From Halisarca cf. caerulea (Eukaryota; Porifera; Demospongiae; Chondrillida; Halisarcidae), in the NCBI GenBank assembly GCA_963170055.1, contig CAUJGJ010000040.1:667401-731400 (forward strand): 64,000 bases of DNA. The letters run 5' to 3'. The position numbers and the translations under genes are program-made. This document shows positions 41,001-45,978 of this stretch, piece by piece (the first letter of the stretch is position 1; each line of letters opens with the position of its first letter). Below the pieces are notes generated by a model that was given only the letters and a program-made list of their open reading frames with translations, was not told the origin of the DNA and made no database searches.

Positions 41001-42015
41001 CACACACACACACACACACACCTGTATGGTAAGCTTTTTGTACACTGAGACCATTTCAGATATATAGCTGTAGTGTTAATGAATGAAATTTGTTAGTGAC
41101 AACTTAATCAGTGAGTGGATGCGTTTACATGATCTCATAGTATTCACAAGATAATCAAGTAGTATTCTGATCCATAATCCATTGGTACTTTCAGGGGGGT
41201 GTATAAGCATATTGTAAATGTTATAAGTATATAAAGCAAAAGGTATGCTGCTTCAAGTGTCACAGTACTTTAGTGTAAACTCAATATAAGAACACTCCTA
41301 CAGTGAATTTCTCCATTAATCATAGTGAGCAAATACATGTGTCCCAGTTAGTCATCTACTATGAAAGTCCAGCTTGTTATAGTGAATTTCTGATACTGAG
41401 AAGAATTTTTGGTGTCCCTTGGGATCTATCAAAGCTGCCTCTATCCAGTGTTGGTATTACGTATTTATCCCTAAATTTTGCAAATGGAATATTTGTTAAT
41501 TTGTAGTGTTCTATTCAGGTTAACAAATGAAGACCACTTCTTTGGTAACTAATTTGTCTTATGTCTAAAATTGGACATAACAATGTAACGATGTTAGATT
41601 GTATAGTAACTTGTACCTATTATATTATTGGTTTTTCTACAAAACTTTATACATTTGTAATATATTATAATCACAGTTTCACTGTGGGTATTTTCATCCA
41701 TTTTCAACTGTAGTTTTCATTGCCACATACAAGGGTGAGATCGACAGTGCTGAATGTAGTCTGGGTTATGAGTTTGTGGTGAGAAGGGTGATCCAGGGAA
41801 CAGTCCAGCTTGACATAGCACAGAGGATTTATGTGCTCCCAATCAAAGGCTGCCCATTCACACCATTTGTTGTTGGTAAAGACTACCTGGTTGCCGGGGT
41901 CAACAATCCAAACATCGGAGCAGGAGGTGTGACAGTGGAGAATAACGGTGTCATCTTGGGATGCGAAGACTATGAACAACTCCTTCCCGAAATCCACCAG
42001 GCTTGTATGCCTTAG
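8165..42015 (+). CDS. giant secreted VWA/VWD/TIL/sushi/Calx-beta/NTR modular protein (28 exons)
   Basis: I read 28 exons joined by GT-AG introns into one frame of 3,641 codons plus stop. Domain order by residue: signal peptide 1-23; VWA about 24-203; TIL-VWD-C8 plus TIL units at 204-581, 582-953, 954-1325 and 1326-1697; TIL array 1698-2073; sushi 2074-2130; VWA 2131-2318; two sushi 2319-2443; Calx-beta 2457-2569; TIL-VWD-C8 plus TIL 2570-2937; VWD-C8 plus TIL 2938-3276; two Calx-beta-like pairs 3277-3511; linker; netrin-like 3542-3641. I see no transmembrane segment, so it is probably secreted. The VWD-C8-TIL build recalls zonadhesin, Fc-gamma-binding protein, SCO-spondin and gel-forming mucins, which polymerise through disulphides. 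The VWA, Calx-beta and NTR additions suggest a matrix, mucus or recognition role (inference). Every intron is phase 1. I do not recognise a named orthologue. Confidence 0.85.
8330..8430. repeat. (TG)n microsatellite in intron 1
   Basis: An interrupted TG dinucleotide run starting about 95 bp after the exon 1 donor. Confidence 0.9.
8643..9007 (-). repeat. hairpin-ended element, reverse orientation, in intron 1
   Basis: One end is the hairpin GGGGCTGCCTGTGGCAGCCCC followed by TATATTGTTTTCA and ACTTCCGGTGTGTAACGCTC. A TA tract follows. The other end is GTGATTCGAGTGCGTGGGGC... returning as ACTCGAATTACTTGT. This matches the reverse complement of the Rep-A layout, and the CTTCCGG...TAACGCTC part is shared with copies near 57050 and 63640. 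It is non-coding. Confidence 0.6.
8833..8882. repeat. nested perfect palindrome
   Basis: Two 23-bp arms (8833-8855 and 8860-8882) are perfect reverse complements around a 4-base spacer, AATA. Each arm itself contains the near-perfect palindrome CAATTGTTTT/AAAACAATTG. It lies inside the hairpin-ended element at 8643-9007. Confidence 0.85.
9778..11385 (-). pseudogene. decayed Crypton/DUF3504-type tyrosine recombinase, antisense in intron 1
   Basis: The reading runs from an ATG at 11385 to a stop at 9778. The N-terminus contains four imperfect PTDCSTEEQL-like repeats. An in-frame TGA at 11044-11046 interrupts it before TKWALSNFNAWRKH, which belongs to the same frame as the 246-codon segment beginning at 10962. 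The core has FHLRGEEHKFL (first catalytic Arg region), NHSLRATG (His-x-x-Arg) and TGHKSVDGVRVY (GH and nucleophile Tyr), then a C-terminal FQGCTINF tail. These match the KIAA1958/ZMYM-like DUF3504 recombinases of Crypton transposons. Frame changes occur near 10240-10270 and at a 10-base T run (10143-10152). With one stop and two shifts it is almost certainly inactive, unless some are sequencing errors. It is a relic of a mobile element inserted in the host intron. Confidence 0.75.
11500..11591. repeat. hairpin with perfect 19-bp arms
   Basis: TAGATAAATCCCTCCTTGG (11500-11518) is perfectly complementary to 11573-11591. The loop contains TCGCCCTCGG, as in the hairpin at 3637-3749. It lies in intron 1, 295 bp before exon 2. 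Confidence 0.75.
11886..12425 (+). CDS. exon 2: von Willebrand A domain
   Basis: The acceptor is TTACAG and the donor GTAAGT. The 180-residue module begins GQCSCTDVVFVVDSSGSIG. The D-x-S-x-S MIDAS motif is present, so metal-dependent ligand binding is plausible. It includes KIFIVTDG, a typical VWA core strand. The module is complete within one phase 1-1 exon. Confidence 0.88.
12665..13633 (+). CDS. exon 3: TIL, VWD and C8 (unit 1)
   Basis: It begins with a TIL-type cysteine knot (NCPVAGQINYQTCAPC ... CILPGDC). The VWD domain starts at CYGSASGDPHYTTYDG and contains GKLCGLLGDCNGDGTDDF. The C8 region has AEAFCAPIRADPGPYAAC and DNCVLDHCLC. The TIL part resembles the tandem repeats of exon 11 rather than those opening exons 5, 7 and 9, so this unit has a hybrid history. 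Confidence 0.88.
13785..13949 (+). CDS. exon 4: TIL module
   Basis: A 55-residue cysteine-rich module starting (L)PTCPAGQTYKCGPPVPPSC and ending TEDQCG. A long CA repeat follows the GTAAGT donor almost immediately. Exons 6, 8 and 10 are near copies. Confidence 0.87.
13957..14041. repeat. (CA)n microsatellite in intron 4
   Basis: An interrupted CA run beginning 7 bp after the exon 4 donor. The same placement follows exon 8. Confidence 0.93.
14042..16028. other. intron 4: repeats, no further exon seen
   Basis: Short ORFs at 14399-14852 have no recognisable domain. The stretch near 15010-15090 (AGCCTATGGCTAAAGGCTTCC, then repeated GATACCCT) looks like the 3' end of a dispersed repeat, but I cannot name it. 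A truncated Rep-A copy occupies 15330-15606. Confidence 0.4.
15330..15623 (+). repeat. truncated Rep-A element joined to TTAGGG repeats
   Basis: Rep-A sequence (AACTCGTGGGTTGCC ... GAAGAACTCTTCT ... CATCCGCCATGTTGTTGA ... ACTTCCGGTGAAAG) runs to AATATAGGG. At that point other copies continue into the GGGCCGCC hairpin. Here it runs into about three telomere-type units, GGGTTAGGGTTAGGGTTAG (15605-15623). Confidence 0.65.
16029..16979 (+). CDS. exon 5: TIL, VWD and C8 (unit 2)
   Basis: 317 residues, starting CPPNQEFGVYDVPQPTC and closing with EECGCSVILDYGATCRGLG. VWD motifs are GDPHYTTYDG and GDCNGDGTDDF; the C8 cysteines are present. It differs from exon 7 at only about six residues by my reading. 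Confidence 0.88.
17127..17291 (+). CDS. exon 6: TIL module
   Basis: A 55-residue module, CPAGQTYKCGPPVPPSC to EDQCG, nearly identical to exons 4, 8 and 10. Splice sites are ATACAG and GTAAGT, phase 1 on both sides. Confidence 0.87.
17678..17967. repeat. imperfect foldback element in intron 6
   Basis: CGAAAACCCGGTCATCTAAA (from 17678) pairs with GTTTACATGACCGGGTTTTG (ending about 17967). A second inner pair has TTTTCACCACTGTCGA (about 17755) and TCGACAGCGGTGAAAA (about 17877). It is non-coding. Confidence 0.55.
18208..18273. repeat. (CA)n microsatellite
   Basis: Two CA runs separated by a short TGTACAGTGTA spacer. Confidence 0.9.
18299..19027. mobile_element. Rep-D MITE (copy 1) in intron 6
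   Basis: The 19-bp ends CGCATGTGGGACATGTCCA (18299-18317) and its complement (19009-19027) are perfect inverted repeats. The unit is 729 bp. A second unit of 731 bp with the same termini, carrying a single base change within each end, lies at 45248-45978. No ORF resembles a transposase. Confidence 0.65.
19028..20510. other. intron 6: decayed piggyBac-like repeat debris
   Basis: It contains TTAACCC near 19248 and CCACTATAGTGG or related motifs near 19351, 20200 and 20310. These are the same motifs that mark the piggyBac-like MITEs elsewhere. Boundaries are unclear and no exon is seen. Confidence 0.4.
20511..21385 (+). mobile_element. Rep-C TIR element in intron 6
   Basis: The ends CAGGTATGTTATG (20511) and CATAACTTACCTG (to 21385) are inverted repeats. 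At 875 bp it matches the 872-bp copy at 42403-43274 and the truncated copy at 1-812. The interior is conserved but not coding. Confidence 0.65.
21701..22651 (+). CDS. exon 7: TIL, VWD and C8 (unit 3)
   Basis: 317 residues, same layout as exon 5. Sites are ATGTAG and GTGAGT, both phase 1. Residue differences from exon 5 cluster at a few isolated positions, including IFTKDC for IFSKDC and KLMDGTVTDNLL for KLMNGTVTDDLL. Confidence 0.88.
22769..22933 (+). CDS. exon 8: TIL module
   Basis: 55 residues, paired with exon 7 across a 117-bp intron. It is followed within about 15 bp by a CA repeat, as after exon 4. Confidence 0.87.
22949..23007. repeat. (CA)n microsatellite in intron 8
   Basis: A pure CA run just downstream of the exon 8 donor. 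Confidence 0.93.
23463..24413 (+). CDS. exon 9: TIL, VWD and C8 (unit 4, mosaic)
   Basis: 317 residues. The ends match exons 5 and 7 closely. A central block (about 23817-23975) reads TRLHLYRRGPVILHDFDGTV and QGFGIITVDLRDLGITIQFK, clearly diverged from the others. Such mosaic identity suggests gene conversion or unequal crossover among the units. VWD and C8 motifs are intact. Confidence 0.88.
24558..24722 (+). CDS. exon 10: TIL module
   Basis: 55 residues, fourth copy of the paired TIL exon. The acceptor is CACACAG and the donor GTATGT. The following intron is only 87 bp. Confidence 0.86.
24810..25937 (+). CDS. exon 11: one TIL plus six tandem cysteine-rich repeats
   Basis: A 376-residue exon. 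It opens with CPMNEEFGVYDVPQPTC, the TIL type that elsewhere introduces a VWD, but no VWD follows. Six tandem repeats of about 53 residues come next, each built as IEGQTYHxCAPCEATC, NPNPxCPRICRPGCACP, then HEGRCIPxxxC. The six copies lie in one uninterrupted exon, unlike the exon-per-module rule elsewhere in the gene. TIL modules in other families are protease-inhibitor-like or structural; no inhibitory role can be read here. Confidence 0.85.
26072..26569. mobile_element. piggyBac-like MITE (copy 2) in intron 11
   Basis: TTAA at 26072-26075 and 26566-26569 bound a 490-bp unit. The left end is CCTTTTATTGACTG and the right CAATAAGGGG. Subterminal GAAGACCACTTTAGTGGCTC and GAGCCACTTAATTGGTCTTC match copy 1 at 2607-3108. 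Confidence 0.65.
26774..26944 (+). CDS. exon 12: sushi/CCP domain
   Basis: 57 residues with the four-cysteine CCP pattern: DCGNL, IYICDAGYELKG, RMCQSDGTWSG and PQCEG. Splice sites are TTTAG and GTATAG, phase 1. Confidence 0.87.
27225..27788 (+). CDS. exon 13: second von Willebrand A domain
   Basis: 188 residues with the MIDAS motif DIVFLVDTSGSVGR and the core strand LIVVTDGKSQD. It ends LILEC before a GTAAGT donor, as in exon 2. It is more charged than the first VWA and clearly diverged from it. Confidence 0.87.
28335..28511 (+). CDS. exon 14: sushi/CCP domain
   Basis: 59 residues: VDCSEPDKLVDGTV, ATYTCDEGYTLEG, ITCQADGTWSDGAPVC. The acceptor is CTTGCAG and the donor GTGAGT. Confidence 0.87.
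28979..29435. repeat. inverted-repeat element in intron 14
   Basis: GGCATGAGCCAATTAT near 28987 is repeated in inverse orientation as ATAATTGGCTCATGCC near 29405, with CACCAG outside both. It is about 450 bp and non-coding. A separate short perfect hairpin, ATCATGGAGTAC/GTACTCCATGAT, lies at about 29563-29590. Confidence 0.45.
29774..29971 (+). CDS. exon 15: sushi/CCP domain
   Basis: 66 residues: VTCDVPPTPDN, LTYTCEVGYVIIGDDERTC, DGTFSGTTPTC. The acceptor is CTACAG and the donor GTAAAC. Confidence 0.85.
30073..30111 (+). CDS. exon 16: 13-residue linker microexon
   Basis: A 39-nt exon encoding EIPTGTPPPTDKN, rich in Pro and Thr, between TTTTCAG and GTGAGT. The length is a multiple of three with phase 1 on both sides, so it could be skipped without breaking the frame. 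Such linkers are often O-glycosylated (inference). Confidence 0.65.
30406..30537 (+). CDS. exon 17: Calx-beta, N-terminal half
   Basis: 44 residues starting VVRADPIAYTVFEAEGKVVL, the opening strands of a Calx-beta fold. The second half is exon 18. The donor is GTAAGT. Confidence 0.72.
31176..31382 (+). CDS. exon 18: Calx-beta, C-terminal half
   Basis: 69 residues: GDDYEQPTGAFRFEPSD, then LIVDDVLEEEEFFLCFF. The DD-x3-EEEEFF segment is the acidic signature of Calx-beta domains, so calcium binding is plausible. Confidence 0.78.
31674..32262. mobile_element. mariner-type MITE in intron 18
   Basis: Perfect 26-bp terminal inverted repeats (31674-31699 and 32237-32262) begin CAGTGGTACCTGTTTTGAGA and are flanked by TA on both sides (31672-31673 and 32263-32264). 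It is 589 bp with no transposase ORF. A CAGTGG start and TA duplication are typical of Tc1/mariner elements. Confidence 0.8.
32761..33699 (+). CDS. exon 19: TIL, VWD and C8 (unit 5, diverged)
   Basis: 313 residues: CPADRPFGMQPGQLTC TIL, then CYGVAYGDPHYLSFDG and GLLGDCNGDKSDDF, then C8 with AEEFCSIVNSADGPFADC. It is much more diverged from units 1-4 than they are from each other, so it is an older duplicate. One stretch around KLMDGTVTDDLLTFETEYRA remains conserved. Confidence 0.87.
33861..34025 (+). CDS. exon 20: TIL module
   Basis: 55 residues, VNCTDGMVFVPDAPLIPPTC to CTCPPNFVWMVDICIDRSTC. The same 165-nt length as exons 4, 6, 8, 10 and 22 marks it as the TIL partner of unit 5. Confidence 0.83.
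34595..35446 (+). CDS. exon 21: VWD and C8 (unit 6)
   Basis: 284 residues. A Pro-rich start (IIPTLPTDPQPPVPPTP) replaces the usual TIL, then SCRVEGSSHHTTFDG and SGICGNFNLDPTDDL define the VWD. C8 cysteines follow (VDFCTILLEDAEYKKC, LNSCVFDYC). It is the most divergent VWD in the gene. Confidence 0.85.
35720..35884 (+). CDS. exon 22: TIL module
   Basis: 55 residues, VNCGGNLEFQLCGPNKRKTC to GVCITAVECP. The sixth 165-nt TIL exon, pairing with unit 6. Confidence 0.83.
35885..37520. other. intron 22, no gene content seen
   Basis: 1.6 kb of AT-rich intron. I found no exon-like ORF with matching splice phase and no clear transposon termini. Confidence 0.45.
37521..37655 (+). CDS. exon 23: Calx-beta-like, N-terminal half
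   Basis: 45 residues, VVITWDREEYIVNNDSLPTV ... VSFEAGDMA, matching the position and phase of exon 17. The acceptor is CTTTTCAG and the donor GTATGA. Confidence 0.65.
38056..38295 (+). CDS. exon 24: Calx-beta-like, C-terminal half with a cysteine cluster
   Basis: 80 residues. It starts with a cysteine cluster (SSDCCCGHEGSGFSC), then a degenerate Calx-beta second half with acidic stretches (EEVEAEVETDEPAVDIQPFD). The pairing with exon 23 rests on phase, order and the acidic tail, so the domain call is tentative. Confidence 0.6.
38592..38875. repeat. 57-bp minisatellite, five units, in intron 24
   Basis: Five imperfect copies of a unit containing CCAGATCCCTATGGGTAGTG and GAGTTATAACCCTAATTCTT. 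It creates a repetitive ORF that is not a gene. Confidence 0.85.
39091..39234 (+). CDS. exon 25: Calx-beta-like, N-terminal half
   Basis: 48 residues, KCISLESQLFCFNENTC then SEMLPNQQTIGSVEVLGATA. Phase 1 on both sides; it pairs with exon 26. The extra cysteines suggest a disulphide-stabilised variant. Confidence 0.6.
40219..40404 (+). CDS. exon 26: Calx-beta, C-terminal half
   Basis: 62 residues: GGVDFTQGALWPLFQGNKAD then DFEGYECFHINLKPP and AIGIIEE. The layout (DFTxGxLxF, an acidic turn with E-x2-E-x-F, and the final IGIIEE strand) is that of Calx-beta. The acidic DD pair of exon 18 is missing, so calcium binding is doubtful. Confidence 0.7.
40495..40731. repeat. 48-bp minisatellite, five units, in intron 26
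   Basis: Direct repeats of a 48-bp unit including CAGTATACTGTGTCATGAC. The unit is a multiple of three and therefore yields an apparent 16-residue protein repeat, but it lies between exons 26 and 27 in intron sequence. Confidence 0.85.
40891..40980 (+). CDS. exon 27: Asn-rich linker
   Basis: 30 residues, GNSGGPDNTTNTCYNNPNFD then AGEICNNNDE, with two cysteines. The acceptor is TACAAAG and the donor GTGAGC. It is supported by phase and flanking sites only. Confidence 0.6.
41714..42015 (+). CDS. exon 28: netrin-like (NTR) C-terminal domain and stop
   Basis: 100 residues and TAG at 42013-42015. YKGEIDSAECSLGYEFVVRR, then IAQRIYVLPIKGC, then VVGKDYLVAGV and a terminal Cys (QACMP) follow the strand and cysteine layout of NTR/C345C modules seen at the ends of netrins, complement C3-C5 and TIMPs. 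No canonical AATAAA is close by. Confidence 0.7.
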
Positions 42016-42239
42016 AAGTTTACCCATAAACCAGTAGTGCAGGATGTATATGTATTGGGAAAATAGTGTAGTAAACTGTAGTAATAGTTTTGTATATACT
42101 TCTTGACAAATATAACTGTATATATAGTCTCTGAACACTGTTTAGAGTGTTTTCTTTGAAATTATCCTCATAATACAATTTTGACTGGATTGGAGCAATA
42201 TAAAAGTTTAACCTTGTAGCAAATGCATGTGGATATATA

Positions 42240-44093
42240 CAGTGGCGCTCAAAAGAAAGTTGCCACCGCGACAAAATGGTGGCCGCGTGATATACTACGG
42301 ATCGAAATAGCAGGAATAATTGAGAAATGGGCCAATCCAGAACTATTTTTATTAGCTAAACCAAGGAACCACATAGGGACACGAATGTTGAGTTAGTATT
42401 CGCAGGTAAATTATGTCCAGTTTTGCCATAAAACAAAATGGCGGCCACTTTCGAACGTCTCGAATTCAAGGCCTTGTTTTAACTTTTTGTAGATGCTAAG
42501 CCCCAAAAAACAGAGAGTATAACCTTCATATGTTATGCATATGTACATAAAGCAATCAGCAATGTTTTGAAGTTTCTGTATGACCGATTTTCCGTCACCA
42601 TATGAAAATAGTAAAGATTCAAAAACGCGGTCGACAAAATCTCCGAGTTTGAGCACACAAGTCAATTCACAAGACACAACATGTCCTTATCTTACTTTTC
42701 TGGTTATGGGAGAGTGATAGTCCATCCCTCCGCTGTTATGTCCAAGGATTTCTGCTTTAAAAGTACGGTAGTAACAGCAAACGGCTAGACATAAACTGAA
42801 CGGAAAGATCTACAGTCTTCCCATAACCAGCATTTGAAGTTCGGTCTTTAAGGCATAATCTGACGTAGTTTCAAACTTATAGACCAACGTTTGTTCGACC
42901 GCGTTTTTGGACATATAACTTTCTTATGGACAAGAGGTCTTCTCTAGCCTTGGTCACATGTTCATTACGTGTTCTCGAGTGTAGAGAGGCTAATTTATAC
43001 GCAGTACATACGATCATAACTTCGAAGGCAAGTCAGAACTTTCGAAGCTCGATCGCTTGCAAATTTGTAAGTTTAGAGTTTAATACTATCCATTTGCTAA
43101 CTTGGTCGGCCAGAATCCCTTCTATTGATGGTGCAACCATTCAAATCTTGAATATTAGCGAGATGGTCACACGGTAAGAACGTGAAAATTTGTATTGGGT
43201 GTGACAATTTAATTGCATACCTGTCAAAACCACAAGATACCCTTTGCAACCACGAATCTGCCATAACCTACCTGCGTTGCGTATGTGTGCATTTTCTGAG
43301 AATCACAGCTTTGATTCTGGATAGTGGTGTGCTTCCACGCTCAACTACTGCAGCCCTTTCTTTCCACGAATAAAATACGTGCTAATAATTGATGAAGGTA
43401 CCCCAAATATGTCCCAAAGTTGGTTTGCACCATCTTCAATATCAAAATTTGGTCTATTGCGTCTGACAACAAATAGTGGATTATTACTTCAACATTCTTT
43501 AAGCATCAAAACCTTCCACTAAATAACGAATGTGATTGTCGTCTTTTGTTTGCTCTACTGAAGGAAGGCAGTGTTCCCAGAACCATCAATCTATATATTC
43601 CAGCATAGCACAAAGATAAGTAACTGTTGAAGCTGAAACTGGAATCCTGCAACTGGTTCTAAGGACACTTTGACCTCCGATAGGAAAGACAAAAAGGTTC
43701 TCCATCCACCGATATCTGCAAAGCGTCAGCTGTAAGGTTGTGAGGACACTCTAGTTTCAGATGGTCTTGAACTATCCTAGTAGTCTGGGACATCAGCATG
43801 ATTTTCAGTGCATATGAACTGCTGCCGTGAAGTTGATCAGTAATCTGACATTGAAAACTTGAACACTACTCAAATATATACAAATATTGTATGCAACCTA
43901 TAATTGAGATTAACCTTCGTCAATAGTTTATTTTTAGTCTTTCTTTGTAAATTCTTTGATCTTTTAAGTAGTACTACTGTAACTTGATTCCTTTTTGAGC
44001 TGTTTAGCGACTTTTCTATCATGCCAACAAAACTAGATTCGCAGTGCCATTTTATAACATTACGCAAGTGCAACTTTCTTTTGAGTGCCACTG
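42240..44093. mobile_element. Tc1/mariner-like element with a nested Rep-C insertion
   Basis: 24-bp terminal inverted repeats with one mismatch (42240-42263 and 44070-44093) begin CAGTGGCGCTCAAAAGAAAG. TA flanks both ends (42238-42239 and 44094-44095). Total 1,854 bp, of which 872 bp is a Rep-C copy inserted near the left end. The remaining 980 bp shows no transposase motif, so it is non-autonomous or gutted. Confidence 0.75.
42403..43274 (+). mobile_element. Rep-C TIR element nested in the mariner-like element
   Basis: Ends CAGGTAAATTATG and CATAACCTACCTG; 872 bp; homologous along its length to 20511-21385. Being inside the mariner-like element, it inserted later. Confidence 0.65.
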
Positions 44094-45247
44094 TATATGG
44101 GATGGTCTAGATGAGATGACGAAGACGACTGGGACCACTTGGTATGGAGGACAGAGCAAGCAAACTAGACTGGAAAGACTACCATGGCCAGAAAATACGC
44201 AGGTAGGGTATGTGCACATTGAGTAGCTGAGGGGAATTTCTATGGCTTCACACAATGTAATCAATTAGCATCTCATTAACGTGAGTCTGTCAGGTGTAGT
44301 TTGCATGACTATTCAGGATGCTTTGTGATTATCTAGCAAGCCAAGTAGAATTGATGCGCATGTAAGTCTCAGACGTCTCCAGTTCTTCATTTCTTCAAAT
44401 CATTTTGCTAATTTGTTCCTTTTCGCTCAAATTCTCTTTGAATTCAACCGAAGCCTTTATGCACAAAAATCCGTATACTTTAGCAACTATACATTTACAA
44501 GTATAGTCACCTGATGGTCGTGTGAATGCGAGTAGAAAGAGTGTTTTGGACGACCAATTTTTCTTTCCAGAACGCGGACTTGTGAATGGCACTCTAGAGC
44601 TTTGAAAGTCTGTACGCTTGTTAACAAAGTGTAATACTAACTTTTCATGGGGTGGATTTTGATAGCAGCTACCTTTTGTTCTATGTGCACATGTTCATAG
44701 TTTTATCCTCTTCAAAAACTATAAGAACCTGTATATCTCAGTAACAAAGTAGAATGTCAAAATCCACCATGGTCAAAAGTTAGATACTAATCCTAGGAAC
44801 CTTTCTAGGTAGATATCATATCACTTAACTGTCATTTAGAACTCCGCATTTTTCACTAAACCTTTTTTATATGGGTCGAGCAACTTTCATTTTTCCCTTT
44901 TGAAAGAGGAGAGATTGACAATCAAACTAAGGAAAAGTAAATTATAAATCCAGCTGTAGCATTCTATGTACTCGTTTTGCTGTTGATGCATTGTGTAACG
45001 AGAAAATTGGGGTGTGTTTACGACCATGTGTCTATGACCATGTAAGTTATGTGCAAAATGCACATAACTTACCGGTGTAGGAAGATTAACAAGATTGACT
45101 AAGGGTGTAGCATGCCGAGTCAATTAGAAGCACAGAAGATGGTGGTAGCAACTGGAGAACCCTCACACACGAATTCCACCAGTTACCACCATACTGATGA
45201 ACAGTTCAAGTGTGTGGGTTGTTACTCATCCATGCTGGCCTTGACAG
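44094..45247. other. intergenic, no gene recognised
   Basis: Only short ORFs without domain features. No transposon ends could be defined here. Confidence 0.4.
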
Positions 45248-45978
45248 CGCATGTGGAACATGTCCAGATTGTTGTGATAAGGCTCACTGGAGCGCATAGT
45301 GATAAAATTGAATGTTCGCTGCGTGAATTTGTTATTTGTCACGCAGTTCACCCGTGATTCAGTCCTAATACGTCAACTTGGCCGTCAAGATTGCGTCACA
45401 AAACATCACAGGGGCATAATTATCACATGATATTCTCGTGATTGAGCTTCTTGAGCGCCTTCTTGTTGGACATGTCACAAAACGTCGGTGGGCGGTGGGA
45501 AAGAGCTTTTCAAAGGACGAAATCTCACTTAAAAGTGAGTTTTCGATAAAATCTAGCGATTCCATGTTGCGGGAGTTGAAACTCGAAGGTTGGACGAAAT
45601 TCAGACTTTCAGTAGTTTTGTTCTTGCGGTCTTTTATAAATTGCTCACGAATGGAAGAGACTTTTCACTCCCGCAACATACAATCGCTAGATAATCCAGT
45701 TTACTATGGTACTTATAGGTTTGCTGTTCGCCGTTGAGCTTTTCCCAGTGCCCACTGGCGTTTTTGTTCTCTTCGTATACGTTGTCTTTCAGGTATTGTA
45801 AATTGCTCGAAATTGTAAAGAACCTTAAAACGCTTACAAATATTAACAAAAACATAATATTGTTCATGCTCTAATAACTTAAAAGGCTGAATCGTTCATC
45901 ATCAGCAGAAAAAAAAGATACAAAGCTTGGTAAGTAGATTGCGCCATTTTGGTCCTAATTGGACATGTACCACATGCG
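45248..45978. mobile_element. Rep-D MITE (copy 2) with an internal foldback
   Basis: Termini CGCATGTGGAACATGTCCA (45248-45266) and TGGACATGTACCACATGCG (45960-45978). 731 bp. Inside, about 45553-45578 and 45667-45692 form an inverted repeat containing ATGTTGCGGGAGT. No coding potential recognised. Confidence 0.6.
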
